The notes under the pieces are model-generated. The model had not been told where the DNA came from and did not search any database. It saw only the letters and a list, made by a program, of their open reading frames with translations. The position numbers and the translations under genes were made by a program. 64,000 nt of DNA from Pontibacter ruber (GTDB taxonomy: Bacteria > Bacteroidota > Bacteroidia > Cytophagales > Hymenobacteraceae). Where the stretch lies: NCBI RefSeq assembly GCF_023630205.1, contig NZ_JALPRR010000006.1:1-64000 (forward strand). Reading direction: 5' to 3'. Positions 33,159-41,127 of the stretch are shown piece by piece; the first letter of the stretch is position 1; each line of letters begins with the position of its first letter.

Positions 33159-33242
33159 ATGAAAAAAGCTATACAAGAATCACCAAATTTTTACCTCCTT
33201 TTAGGACTGAACATCATCAACGCTATCTTCATGCTGCTGTAG
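33159..33242 (+). CDS. putative 27-residue small membrane peptide
   Basis: ATG at 33159 opens MKKAIQESPNFYLLLGLNII and continues NAIFMLL to TAG. A basic N-terminus is followed by a hydrophobic stretch long enough to cross the membrane. It sits alone and is followed 36 bases later by a good intrinsic terminator, so the short transcript looks like a real unit. It could also be a leader peptide or part of a small RNA. Not recognised. Confidence 0.5.
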   Translation: MKKAIQESPNFYLLLGLNIINAIFMLL

Positions 33243-33277
33243 TAGAGCGGTTTTAGATAAGCTGGATAAATACATAG

Positions 33278-33303
33278 GCAGCCCTGCACTTGTGCGGGGC
33301 TGC
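33278..33303 (+). terminator. terminator after the 27-codon ORF
   Basis: A 12-bp stem with one T-G opposition (GCAGCCCTGCAC with GTGCGGGGCTGC), loop TT, followed by T6. Confidence 0.8.
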
Positions 33304-33336
33304 TTTTTTATGTAGTTCTTTTAATTTTTAAGTTAA

Positions 33337-33365
33337 TTTGTGCTGTCAGATACGCCCAAAACTTT
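33337..33365 (+). promoter_or_regulatory. possible promoter of the YebC-family gene
   Basis: TTTG (33337-33340) and AACTTTA near 33359-33365 with about 18 bases between them approximate the Bacteroidota -33 and -7 boxes. The -7 match is imperfect. Confidence 0.35.
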
Positions 33366-33392
33366 ACGTAACACCCAAAGAAAAAGCAGTAC

Positions 33393-34148
33393 ATGGCAGG
33401 ACACAATAAATGGACTCAGATCAAGCGCAAAAAAGGTGCTCTGGACGCCAGGCGCTCCAAGATCTTCACAAAGCTGATTAAAGAAATAACGGTAGCCGTG
33501 AAAGAGGGTGGCCCTGATCCGGCAGGTAACCCGCGCCTGCGACTGGCAATCCAGATGAGCAAAGCCGCCAACATGCCCAAAGACAACATGGAGCGGGCTA
33601 TTAAAAAAGGCGAAGGCAGCGAAGGCAACTACAGCGAAGTAAACTACGAGGGCTATGCCACCAACGGAGTGGCCGTGTTTGTAGAGTGCATGACCGACAA
33701 CCTTAACCGTACCTTGCAAAACGTCCGCAATACGTTTAACAAGAACGGTGGCAGCCTGGGTACGAAAGGATCGCTGGAGTTCATCTTCGACCGCAAAGGT
33801 GTTTTCGTGATCAGGAAGGATGAAGCCAAACCGCTGGACGAAGAAGCGTTTACGCTGGATATGATAGAGGCTGGTGCCGACGACGTGGAGTTTGAAGAAG
33901 AATACATTACCGTCTATTGTGCCATGGAAGACTTCGGAGCACTTCAGAAAAAAGTAGAAGAGCTGAAGCTGGATGTGGAAAGTGCCGAACTGCAGCGCAT
34001 CCCCAATACAACGGTGGCAGTTCAGGACCCGGAAGCACTCCGCAGAATATTAAAGCTGATCGACACGCTGGAGGACGACGACGATGTGCAGAAAGTATAC
34101 CATAACCTGGAGCTGAACGAAGAGGCGATGGCCGAACTGGAAAGCTGA
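33393..34148 (+). CDS. YebC/PmpR family protein
   Basis: A 251-residue protein starting MAGHNKWTQIKRKKGALDARRSKIF, the standard YebC opening, and containing NMPKDNMERAIKKG and EGYATNGVAVFVE. Members were first described as transcription regulators and more recently linked to relief of ribosome stalling at proline stretches. Length is normal. It has its own terminator downstream. Confidence 0.95.
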   Translation: MAGHNKWTQIKRKKGALDARRSKIFTKLIKEITVAVKEGGPDPAGNPRLRLAIQMSKAANMPKDNMERAIKKGEGSEGNYSEVNYEGYATNGVAVFVECMTDNLNRTLQNVRNTFNKNGGSLGTKGSLEFIFDRKGVFVIRKDEAKPLDEEAFTLDMIEAGADDVEFEEEYITVYCAMEDFGALQKKVEELKLDVESAELQRIPNTTVAVQDPEALRRILKLIDTLEDDDDVQKVYHNLELNEEAMAELES

Positions 34149-34169
34149 TAGGTAACTATAAAATTAAAG

Positions 34170-34196
34170 GCGGTGGCTGAACAGCACCGCTTTTTT
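34170..34196 (+). terminator. terminator of the YebC-family gene
   Basis: GCGGTG with CACCGC, extended by CTG/CAG across a bulged G, followed by T6. Confidence 0.8.
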
Positions 34197-34255
34197 GTTT
34201 ACTTAAGCATTGCTTTCTGCCAGGGTAGAAAGTATGGTTAGCTGAATTAGAAACT

Positions 34256-35461
34256 ATGAATCAGAACAAAGGGGCATTTGAGGGGCTGCTGGTACTGGAG
34301 CTGGCCAGTGTGCTGGCAGGGCCAAGCGTGGGGCAGTTTTTTGGGGAGCTCGGGGCCACGGTTATCAAGATAGAGAACGCGGCTACACAAGGCGATGTGA
34401 CCCGCCGCTGGAAACTGGAAACTGAAGATAAGGCTTCGGATATCTCTGCATACTTTTCTGCAGCTAACTGGGGGAAAAAATCGGTGGCGCTTGATATTAC
34501 GCAGCCGGCTGCCCTGCAGGCTTTGTATAAACTGGTGGCGCAGGCCGATGTGGTGATTGCCAGCTACAAACCCGGCGATGCCGAAAAACTAGGTGTTGAT
34601 TATACTTCGCTGCAGCAGCTGAATCCGCGCCTGATCTATGGGCACATCACCGGTTACGGACCCGACGACAGCCGGGCCGGGTACGATGCCGTGGTGCAGG
34701 CCGAAAGCGGGTTTATGTACCTGAACGGAGAGTCGGAATCTGAGCCAACCAAAATGCCGGTTGCCCTGGTAGATGTACTGGCTGCGCACCAATTAAAAGA
34801 AGGATTACTAACCGCACTTTACCTGCGTGAGCGAACAGGCAAAGGGCATTATATCACGGTGTCGCTGATGCAGGCTGCTGTTTCAGCGCTGGTTAACCAG
34901 GCAACCAACTACCTGGTAGCCGGTCACAACCCGCAGCGCATGGGCTCCAGCCACCCGAACATTGTACCCTATGGCAGCGTGTTCACCAGCCGCGATAACA
35001 AGCAACTGGTGCTGGCCGTCGGCGACGACCGGCAGTTCAGGCGTCTGTGCCAGATTTTAGGTGCACCAGAGCTGGCCGATGATCCGGCATTTGCCACCAA
35101 TGCAGCCCGGGTACAGAACCGGCAACGTATAAACCAGCAACTTAAGCAACTGATCGCACAGCAGGACCGGGAAGAACTATTGCAGCAGCTGCACCTGCAG
35201 CACGTGCCGGCGGGTGCAATCAATACAATAGAAGAAGTGTTTGCACTGCCACAGGCGCAAGGCATGCTCCTGCACCGGGAGCAGGTAAAGCCAGGAGTAA
35301 AGCAGGTTGCCTTTCACCTCAGCACAGATCAGCAGGAAAGTATTCAGGGATTTGACGCACCGCCTTATTATGGGCAACATACCGCGGAAGTGCTGCAGCA
35401 ACTGGCAGGATTTAGTGAGAGCCAGGTACAGGCACTGCGGCAGATAGAAGGTAAAGTATAA
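34256..35461 (+). CDS. CaiB/BaiF family CoA transferase
   Basis: A 401-residue class III CoA transferase. The N-terminal block LLVLELASVLAGPSVGQFFGELGATVIKIE is diagnostic, followed by GYGPDD and the region PVALVDVLAAHQ that carries the likely catalytic Asp near residue 170. The C-terminal VPAGAINTIEEVF is also typical. It moves CoA between carboxylic acids; the acid is unknown and no acyl-CoA enzyme is adjacent. Confidence 0.93.
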   Translation: MNQNKGAFEGLLVLELASVLAGPSVGQFFGELGATVIKIENAATQGDVTRRWKLETEDKASDISAYFSAANWGKKSVALDITQPAALQALYKLVAQADVVIASYKPGDAEKLGVDYTSLQQLNPRLIYGHITGYGPDDSRAGYDAVVQAESGFMYLNGESESEPTKMPVALVDVLAAHQLKEGLLTALYLRERTGKGHYITVSLMQAAVSALVNQATNYLVAGHNPQRMGSSHPNIVPYGSVFTSRDNKQLVLAVGDDRQFRRLCQILGAPELADDPAFATNAARVQNRQRINQQLKQLIAQQDREELLQQLHLQHVPAGAINTIEEVFALPQAQGMLLHREQVKPGVKQVAFHLSTDQQESIQGFDAPPYYGQHTAEVLQQLAGFSESQVQALRQIEGKV

Positions 35462-35549
35462 AAGGGAAGCTGCTGCCAGAACAACTATTTGGGTTTATCT
35501 TCGGTAAAAACAAGTCTGAATAATTCGAAAATAGCTTTACCGATCCATT

Positions 35550-36221
35550 ATGGAAGACAGATTAGATGATATTGTAAAAGGGCTGCAACAGAAATCTGCA
35601 ACCAAACAAGCCATATACCGCAACACCAAAGAAACCTTCGATCGCATGAAAGAGATCTCCGTGGAGATCGTGGCCGAGCTTACCGAACGTATCACCAAGT
35701 ATAATGCGGATGTGGTGATCGAGTACAAAAATGTGAGCGAACACGAGTTTCACATCAAGTTCTCCGGCGACCTGCTGGTGTTCGTGATGCACTCCAACGT
35801 GATCACGTTCCCGGATGATTACGAGATCATGCGCAACGATTACGTGGAAGAAGACTTCCGGCGCAGGTTCTTCGGCCACATCATGGCCTACAACTTTATG
35901 GCTGATACCATCAAGTATAACCGCCTCGATGACCAGGGTTACCTGGTGGGGCGTATGCTGATCAACATCGAAAAGCACTTCTGTATTGAGGGTGTAAAGC
36001 AGCTTGAGCTGGCTTATGACCGAATTGCCAAAGACAAGATCAACGACAAACGTTTACGCCTGGTTGTTGAGAGTGCCATGATCGCGGCCGTGAACAACGA
36101 CCTGATGGGGCAGGACGTAACCGACATTGAAAAGATCACGCTGAAGCAGAAACTGGAAAACGCACACCTGACCAAGCCACGCAAACTAGGCTTCCTCATC
36201 AATTCCGAACTGACGCATTAA
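35550..36221 (+). CDS. conserved hypothetical protein
   Basis: A 223-residue soluble protein. A helical N-terminus (about 1-50) with heptad-like spacing (LQQKSATKQAIYRNTKETFDRM) could form a coiled coil. A beta-rich middle (VIEYKNVSEHEFHIKFSGDLLVFVMHSNV) and a helical end follow. There is no signal, membrane helix or known motif. Composition matches neighbouring core genes. I do not recognise the family. Confidence 0.8.
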   Translation: MEDRLDDIVKGLQQKSATKQAIYRNTKETFDRMKEISVEIVAELTERITKYNADVVIEYKNVSEHEFHIKFSGDLLVFVMHSNVITFPDDYEIMRNDYVEEDFRRRFFGHIMAYNFMADTIKYNRLDDQGYLVGRMLINIEKHFCIEGVKQLELAYDRIAKDKINDKRLRLVVESAMIAAVNNDLMGQDVTDIEKITLKQKLENAHLTKPRKLGFLINSELTH

Positions 36222-36233
36222 CAGCAAGTATAA

Positions 36234-36265
36234 ACCAGCGCCTGAGACAACTCTCAGGCGCTGGT
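36234..36265. terminator. terminator between the conserved hypothetical gene and phhA
   Basis: A 14-bp perfect stem (ACCAGCGCCTGAGA arm), loop CAAC, followed by GTTTT. The genes converge, so it may serve both. Confidence 0.8.
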
Positions 36266-36278
36266 GTTTTAGTTATAC

Positions 36279-37022
36279 TCAGGCAGCAGACTCCTCTACT
36301 AAACGTAGCTGCTCCAGCGCCTCCTGTACCTGTGGCAAACTCTCCAGCAACTCCTCAAAGCTGCTGATGCAGAAGTACTGACTCTGGAAGGTTTCTTTGA
36401 TGTAGCCGGTATCCAGGATGTGCTGCACGTCAAAATCATACTTTATACTTTCTTCCGAAACAGACAATTTGCTTTCGCCCACCGACGAAAGTATACCTGC
36501 GCCGTAAATCTTTGCTTTGCCTTCCTTGTCGCGGAACAGGCCAAACTCGATCGTGTACCAGTAGATGCGTGTCAGGCGGTCGATGATGTCAGGGCGGTCG
36601 AGGTACTGCAGCGCAAGGGAGGAGAGCCTGGCCAGAAACTCGCAGTAAACCGGTATGGTAAGCAGCGGTACGTGGCCGAACACATCATGAAACATGTCAG
36701 GCTCTTCGAGGTAATCGAGCTGGTCCATGCGGCGCACCCACACCGTGGCCGGAAACTGCTTATTGGCGATCAGTTCAAAAAACAGCGCATCGTCCACGAT
36801 GCCGGGTGCGGGTACTACCTCAAAGCCCGTCAGCGGCTTCAGGCGCTGGTTCACTTCCTCGAAATCCGGAATGCGGTCGCGGCTGAAACCTACTTTCTCC
36901 AGCCCTTCCAGAAATTCCGGTATCGCTTTGTCGGGTAAGTTTTTGAGCTGGCGGTCGAACAGGATGGCCCATACGTTGTGGTTTTCCTGGGTATAGCTGT
37001 TGTAGTTCTGGGTAATGTTCAT
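36279..37022 (-). CDS. phhA: phenylalanine 4-monooxygenase
   Basis: A 247-residue iron- and pterin-dependent aromatic amino acid hydroxylase that makes tyrosine from phenylalanine. The iron ligands lie in MFHDVFGHVPLL (His pair) plus a Glu in RIYWYTIEFGLF. PAPGIVDDALFFELIANKQFPATVWVR is typical of the family. It is preceded by a leader with a Tyr-rich peptide and a terminator, so expression is probably set by tyrosine supply. The enzyme product and the sensed amino acid agree. Confidence 0.95.
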   Translation of the reverse strand: MNITQNYNSYTQENHNVWAILFDRQLKNLPDKAIPEFLEGLEKVGFSRDRIPDFEEVNQRLKPLTGFEVVPAPGIVDDALFFELIANKQFPATVWVRRMDQLDYLEEPDMFHDVFGHVPLLTIPVYCEFLARLSSLALQYLDRPDIIDRLTRIYWYTIEFGLFRDKEGKAKIYGAGILSSVGESKLSVSEESIKYDFDVQHILDTGYIKETFQSQYFCISSFEELLESLPQVQEALEQLRLVEESAA

Positions 37023-37063
37023 GTCTTTATGGTTTTATGGTTTACAGATCGGTAGAAATGAAA

Positions 37064-37165
37064 AAAGCAGGGCCTTGAGCCGCTGCTTTGGCAGGTTCAC
37101 CTGTATGGGGGAGCATCTGTGCTGCCCGTTTATACTTTATACTTTGTTGGTGATTGCCTTAGCAG
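37064..37165 (-). promoter_or_regulatory. tyrosine attenuator of phhA
   Basis: Minus-strand order: leader peptide, antiterminator strand, terminator, phhA. The terminator is AAAGCAG (37089-37083) with CTGCTTT (37070-37064), an inner GGC/GCC pairing, and T6. The competing helix is CTGCTAAGGC (37165-37156) with GCCAAAGCAG (37092-37083): eight pairs around an AA/AA loop. The first strand contains the leader stop codon TAA, so a ribosome finishing the leader would mask it and allow termination. One stalled on the Tyr codons would leave it free and allow phhA transcription. Confidence 0.75.
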
Positions 37166-37299
37166 GAGCGGTAATAGCGATAATAATAGCAATAATAGCT
37201 ATAGATGCTCAGGCAATAAGAATAGAGAGAATGCAGCAGCCCCTGGCCAGTAGTAGCTGGCAAAGAAAGTGTGGTTGCTATGGAGGCTGCGTGTTGCAT
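37159..37299 (-). CDS. tyrosine-rich leader peptide of phhA
   Basis: A 46-codon ORF from ATG 37299 to TAA 37161-37159. Residues 26-43 include ten tyrosines (core YSYYCYYYRYY), an extreme excess for a short region. The frame is on the same strand as phhA and ends about 135 bases before its start. No function for the peptide itself is needed; its translation would sense charged tRNA-Tyr. The start codon choice is the least certain point. Confidence 0.75.
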   Translation of the reverse strand: MQHAASIATTLSLPATTGQGLLHSLYSYCLSIYSYYCYYYRYYRSC

Positions 37300-37549
37300 T
37301 AAGTAATTGTGTACCGCAAAGTGGCAAAGTTTGTGTTTAAACGCAAGTATAAACGGAAGGTTTTCAAATATTATTTGCTAAGAAGACCTGCTTACCCCAT
37401 TGTGTATTGTAGATCAGGGCAGCTTTATACCTGGTTTCCCAAAAAAACTTAAACTGTAAATTATGACGCTGTAAAATATTGATATACAGAGATTAAGTAT
37501 GTTTCTGTTCTTGCCGGTTCTCGTATACTTAAGTATAAAATCGGAAGTT

Positions 37550-38563
37550 ATGGAAGCATTCTACTATTGGGGTAAGGCAAGAAGTATAAACAAGTATACC
37601 TGCCGGCTATTTCTGGCTGTTCTTTTCTTAGCACTTCCTTCGCTTACGACCTTTGCCTCGCCTCCTCCCAAACCAAAGCCGCTTCGCACCAAGAATGTCA
37701 TCATTGTAGTGATCGACGGGGTGCGTTACTCCGAAACCTGGGGAGCCGTGCCCGGAGTTATCCCGAACATGTCTACCCGGCTGCTGGGAAAGGGTGTGTT
37801 CTTCAACGGCTTTCTGAACGATGCTTATACGTATACCAACTCCGGTCATACCGCCATTACCACAGGCATAAACCAGCCCATTGATAACTATGGCAAAGAG
37901 CTTCCGGCTCATCCTTCTTTTTTCCAGCTGTGGCGCAAGCAAACCGGAAAACCTGCATCCGCTGCCTGGATCGTCAGCAGCAAAGACAAGCTGGATATAC
38001 TGGCCAACACCCGCGACTCGCTGTGGCAAAACCAGTTTGTGCCATCCTTAAACTGTGGTGTAAACGGCCCGGGAACCGGTTACCGCGCCGATTCGCTCAC
38101 CCTGGTTGAAGTGAAGCGGGTACTAAGCACAGACAAACCAAACCTGATGCTCATCAATTTTATGGAACCCGATGGGTATGCCCATGCCGAAAACTGGAAC
38201 TACTACATCCGGGGCATTGCCCGGGACGACAGGTACGTGCAGCAGCTGTACGATTTTCTGCGCAAAGACAAGCACTATAAAAAGAAAACCACGCTGCTGA
38301 TCACCACTGACCATGGTCGCCACCTCGATGGTATAGACGGCGGTTGGATAGATCATGGGGATAACTGCGAAGGCTGCCAGCGTATTTTTCTGCTGGCGAT
38401 CGGACCAGATTTTGCCAAGGGGCAGTTTGTAGATACCCGGTATACCCTGGTTGATATTTCGGCTACGGTGGCAAAACTGATGGGCTTTAAGTTTGAGCAG
38501 TCGCAGGGGAAGGTGATGAAAGAATTGTTTTCCAGGAAGAGACAGAAGGAGCTGGCTCTTTAA
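37550..38563 (+). CDS. alkaline phosphatase superfamily protein, exported
   Basis: About 337 residues from ATG 37550 (the frame is open from 37499). A signal peptide (RLFLAVLFLALPSLTTFA) directs it to the periplasm. The core has NVIIVVIDGVRYSETW with metal Asp, NSGHTAITTG where the nucleophile Thr or Ser sits, FMEPDGYAHAENW and TTDHGRH. These fit the type I phosphodiesterase/sulfatase-like group. The substrate is unknown. It is followed by a CotH-like gene on the same strand. Confidence 0.85.
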   Translation: MEAFYYWGKARSINKYTCRLFLAVLFLALPSLTTFASPPPKPKPLRTKNVIIVVIDGVRYSETWGAVPGVIPNMSTRLLGKGVFFNGFLNDAYTYTNSGHTAITTGINQPIDNYGKELPAHPSFFQLWRKQTGKPASAAWIVSSKDKLDILANTRDSLWQNQFVPSLNCGVNGPGTGYRADSLTLVEVKRVLSTDKPNLMLINFMEPDGYAHAENWNYYIRGIARDDRYVQQLYDFLRKDKHYKKKTTLLITTDHGRHLDGIDGGWIDHGDNCEGCQRIFLLAIGPDFAKGQFVDTRYTLVDISATVAKLMGFKFEQSQGKVMKELFSRKRQKELAL

Positions 38564-38628
38564 GCCGAAAATTATTTGTGCCGGACTGCAAGTATAAAAC
38601 GCATGGGCACAGGAAAGTATAGCAACAC

Positions 38629-39750
38629 ATGATAAGGAAGCTATCCCGGATTTTTATCCTTCAGCTCGTATGGGTTCTCAGCCTGGTACTGCCTGTGCCC
38701 GCTGAAGCAGGGGAGGCTATACTTTTCGAGGGCAACGCTCCAACTCTTAAGGAACAGATATCAGAAGATCCCCCCATTTTTGCAGACGAGAAAGTACTCG
38801 AATTTAAGCTGACCCTGGATTACGAGGCGCTGCTGAAAGACCGGGGCGAAGAACGTGGGTATCACCAGGCGCTGCTGACCTACAAAGATTCCACGGGTGC
38901 ACCTGTAGACGTAAACCTGAAAGTAATGGTGCGGGGCAAGCGCCGCCGCGACCCCAGCGTATGTGGTTTCCCGCCTCTCCTGCTAAATATTTCCCGCAAA
39001 ACTTCCCAGCACACCATCTTCCGGAAGGTGAACAAAATAAAGCTGGTTACCCACTGCCTCAACGAAGACTATGTAGTGCGCGAGTACCTGGTGTACAAGC
39101 TGTACAATGTGCTTACCGACCGAAGCTTCCGGGTAAGGCTGTGCCGCATCGACTACGTCGACATAAATGGCAAAAAGAAGCCGGAGCAGAAGTATGCTTT
39201 TATGATAGAGGATGACGATGAGATGGCCAGGCGCCACAAAGGAAAGGTGCTGCCGGAAAAGCTCATTATCACGATGGATAAAACAGAGGAGCGTTCGATG
39301 GCCCTGATGGCCTTTTTTCAGTACCTGATCGGCAACACCGACTGGTCGGTGCCTTACCGCCACAATATCGACCTTGTCTCCACTGACTCGCTGGCTGCTC
39401 CGTTTCCTGTGCCTTTTGATTTTGATTATTCCGGCATTGTTGGTACGCCTTATGCAGTGCCGCCACCGGAGCTAGGGATCTCTTCTGTGCGGCAACGATT
39501 GTTCCGGGGGTATGCTTATTCAGAAAACACGTACCGCGAAACGGTGAATACGTTTAACGCCCGCCGCACCGCCATATATGCCGTGTACCGCCAATGCGAC
39601 CTCCTGGACAGGGGCTACCTGAAACGGACGCTGAAGTACTTAGACGGCTTTTATAAAACCATCAATGACCCTAAAGATTTCCAGAACAGAATAGTGAAGG
39701 TAGCGCAGCGGAACCAGCGGAATTATGTGGTGGTGAGGGGGTTGGAGTAG
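38629..39750 (+). CDS. CotH-like kinase-fold protein, exported
   Basis: A 373-residue protein with an N-terminal signal (ILQLVWVLSLVLPVPAEA). The centre resembles the CotH atypical kinase fold: KLVTHCLNEDYVVREYLVYKLYNVL, then YLIGNTDWSVPYRHNI, which fits the catalytic loop, and PFDFDYSGIVG, which fits the DFG-type metal site. CotH proteins phosphorylate secreted proteins in spore formers and others. Here the target is unknown; the adjacent exported phosphatase-like gene may be a partner. Confidence 0.65.
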   Translation: MIRKLSRIFILQLVWVLSLVLPVPAEAGEAILFEGNAPTLKEQISEDPPIFADEKVLEFKLTLDYEALLKDRGEERGYHQALLTYKDSTGAPVDVNLKVMVRGKRRRDPSVCGFPPLLLNISRKTSQHTIFRKVNKIKLVTHCLNEDYVVREYLVYKLYNVLTDRSFRVRLCRIDYVDINGKKKPEQKYAFMIEDDDEMARRHKGKVLPEKLIITMDKTEERSMALMAFFQYLIGNTDWSVPYRHNIDLVSTDSLAAPFPVPFDFDYSGIVGTPYAVPPPELGISSVRQRLFRGYAYSENTYRETVNTFNARRTAIYAVYRQCDLLDRGYLKRTLKYLDGFYKTINDPKDFQNRIVKVAQRNQRNYVVVRGLE

Positions 39751-39801
39751 GTGGGTATACAAACCAACAATGGTGCACTTACACTATAGATTTTGTGGTG
39801 C

Positions 39802-40227
39802 CTATGGTATTGTTTTATTTAAGTAGCTAAATACATAGTCTTCTGCAACACACTCAAAAGTATTATCTCGAAAGAAGAAGATGAAGTGCTTCATTTGATC
39901 TTCTGAAAATTTCTCTTCTAAGATTGTACACTCCATCGGGAAATCATACTTCCAATCAGTTTGCAGTAGGTAGAATTCCCCCCAAGGCGGTTGCTCATTT
40001 GAGTATCTATACTGCCCGTGTAGGTACCCTTCATCATTACAATTATTAAAGCTGTACTTATGGCAGTTTAAAAATATTAATTCACCCTCTCCATCTTTTT
40101 CAATTTGGTCGAAAAGGAATGGGTTGAGATAAAAGCGGAGGCTTACTTGTTTACCGCTCACCGATAGGTAAGGCTCGGGAGCGTTTGGGTCAGCATTCCA
40201 ATCAATATTTAGCTTCTTATAATTCAC
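39802..40227 (-). CDS. hypothetical protein, accessory
   Basis: A 141-residue AT-rich gene, soluble product rich in aromatic residues (YRYSNEQPPWGEFYLLQTDWKYDFP). It resembles the small beta-rich proteins found as immunity genes or cassettes but matches none I know. It follows 40294-41040 on the same strand with a 66-base gap holding an 8-bp hairpin (CTAAACCA with TGGTTTAG, 40252-40277). Confidence 0.65.
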   Translation of the reverse strand: MNYKKLNIDWNADPNAPEPYLSVSGKQVSLRFYLNPFLFDQIEKDGEGELIFLNCHKYSFNNCNDEGYLHGQYRYSNEQPPWGEFYLLQTDWKYDFPMECTILEEKFSEDQMKHFIFFFRDNTFECVAEDYVFSYLNKTIP

Positions 40228-40293
40228 TTCACTGAGGCATAAAGGATGTAGCTAAACCATGCTTTAGTGTGGTTTAGGTGTTGCTGGGCTAAG

Positions 40294-41040
40294 TTATTCT
40301 TCTTCAGTATTAAACTCTTTTATTTCAAAGTAGCACCTTTCGCAAACCAACTTAATTTCGGCAAATTCCATTAATTCATCACTCCAACCATCATGCTGAA
40401 TCCTTATTTTCTCACATTCATCACACCATGCCTGAAAATCATCGTCTTCTTCCAAGACCATGCCTCTATACGTTGGAAAAGCCTCCTCAAATCCTGTTTT
40501 CACTTCTCGGTTTAAGTGCTGACAAATAAATGCTCTTCTTATTTCCCCGTGTACTTCACATTCTATTAATTTAGCCTCTATAGCTTTGACCTCATGAAGC
40601 TCCTTTTTCTCCATGATTAAAAAATATATTTCTAAGTGGTCTGAGGTTACTTTATAACCTCCAATTCCACCTAAGAATTGATGGGCAAGGGCGGTAAATT
40701 TCCATCCATCGCACTCATCACTATCGAAGTATCCATTTGACAGTTTCTCAAAATCGTTATCTACACCATAATGTTGAAGAACCAATGTATCATATTTACT
40801 TTGTTCAACTGAGTCCTCATTATCCCATGCCCACATCCATGTCTTAGAACTCTTTGAATAGGTGCCAACGGGAATATATTTAAAATAGGCTTCTTCAGAT
40901 GCATTGTACAGCCTCAAGAGTTCGGTTGACTGATTATAAAACCAGTGGGAATAATCGTCTATATGGTAATCTTTTCTAAACGATTCTTGCAAAGTCTTAA
41001 GGTTTTCAAGCGCCTCGTACGCTAAGTCCGAGTAAGTCAT
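40294..41040 (-). CDS. hypothetical protein resembling DUF6882
   Basis: A 248-residue protein. The N-terminal half has YIPVGTYSKSSKTWMWAWDNE and FLGGIGGYKVTSDHLEIYFLI, which recall DUF6882 proteins from memory. The C-terminal part has CDECEKIR and CERCYFEI, a possible zinc site. The gene is AT-rich relative to the ABC-F gene next to it, indicating an accessory origin. Function is unknown. Confidence 0.65.
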   Translation of the reverse strand: MTYSDLAYEALENLKTLQESFRKDYHIDDYSHWFYNQSTELLRLYNASEEAYFKYIPVGTYSKSSKTWMWAWDNEDSVEQSKYDTLVLQHYGVDNDFEKLSNGYFDSDECDGWKFTALAHQFLGGIGGYKVTSDHLEIYFLIMEKKELHEVKAIEAKLIECEVHGEIRRAFICQHLNREVKTGFEEAFPTYRGMVLEEDDDFQAWCDECEKIRIQHDGWSDELMEFAEIKLVCERCYFEIKEFNTEEE

Positions 41041-41091
41041 TCCTTATATTGTTTAATTATCATTATTATGATCAGAAACTCAATAAAAGTA

Positions 41092-41127
41092 AGTATAAAA
41101 GGCAGCCTTCCAGCTGCCTTTTATACT
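41092..41127 (-). terminator. terminator of the ABC-F gene built on AGTATAA
   Basis: A 15-bp perfect stem AGTATAAAAGGCAGC with GCTGCCTTTTATACT, overlapping the ABC-F stop codon by two bases. Both outer arms are the window's abundant AGTATAA/TTATACT word. Confidence 0.85.
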
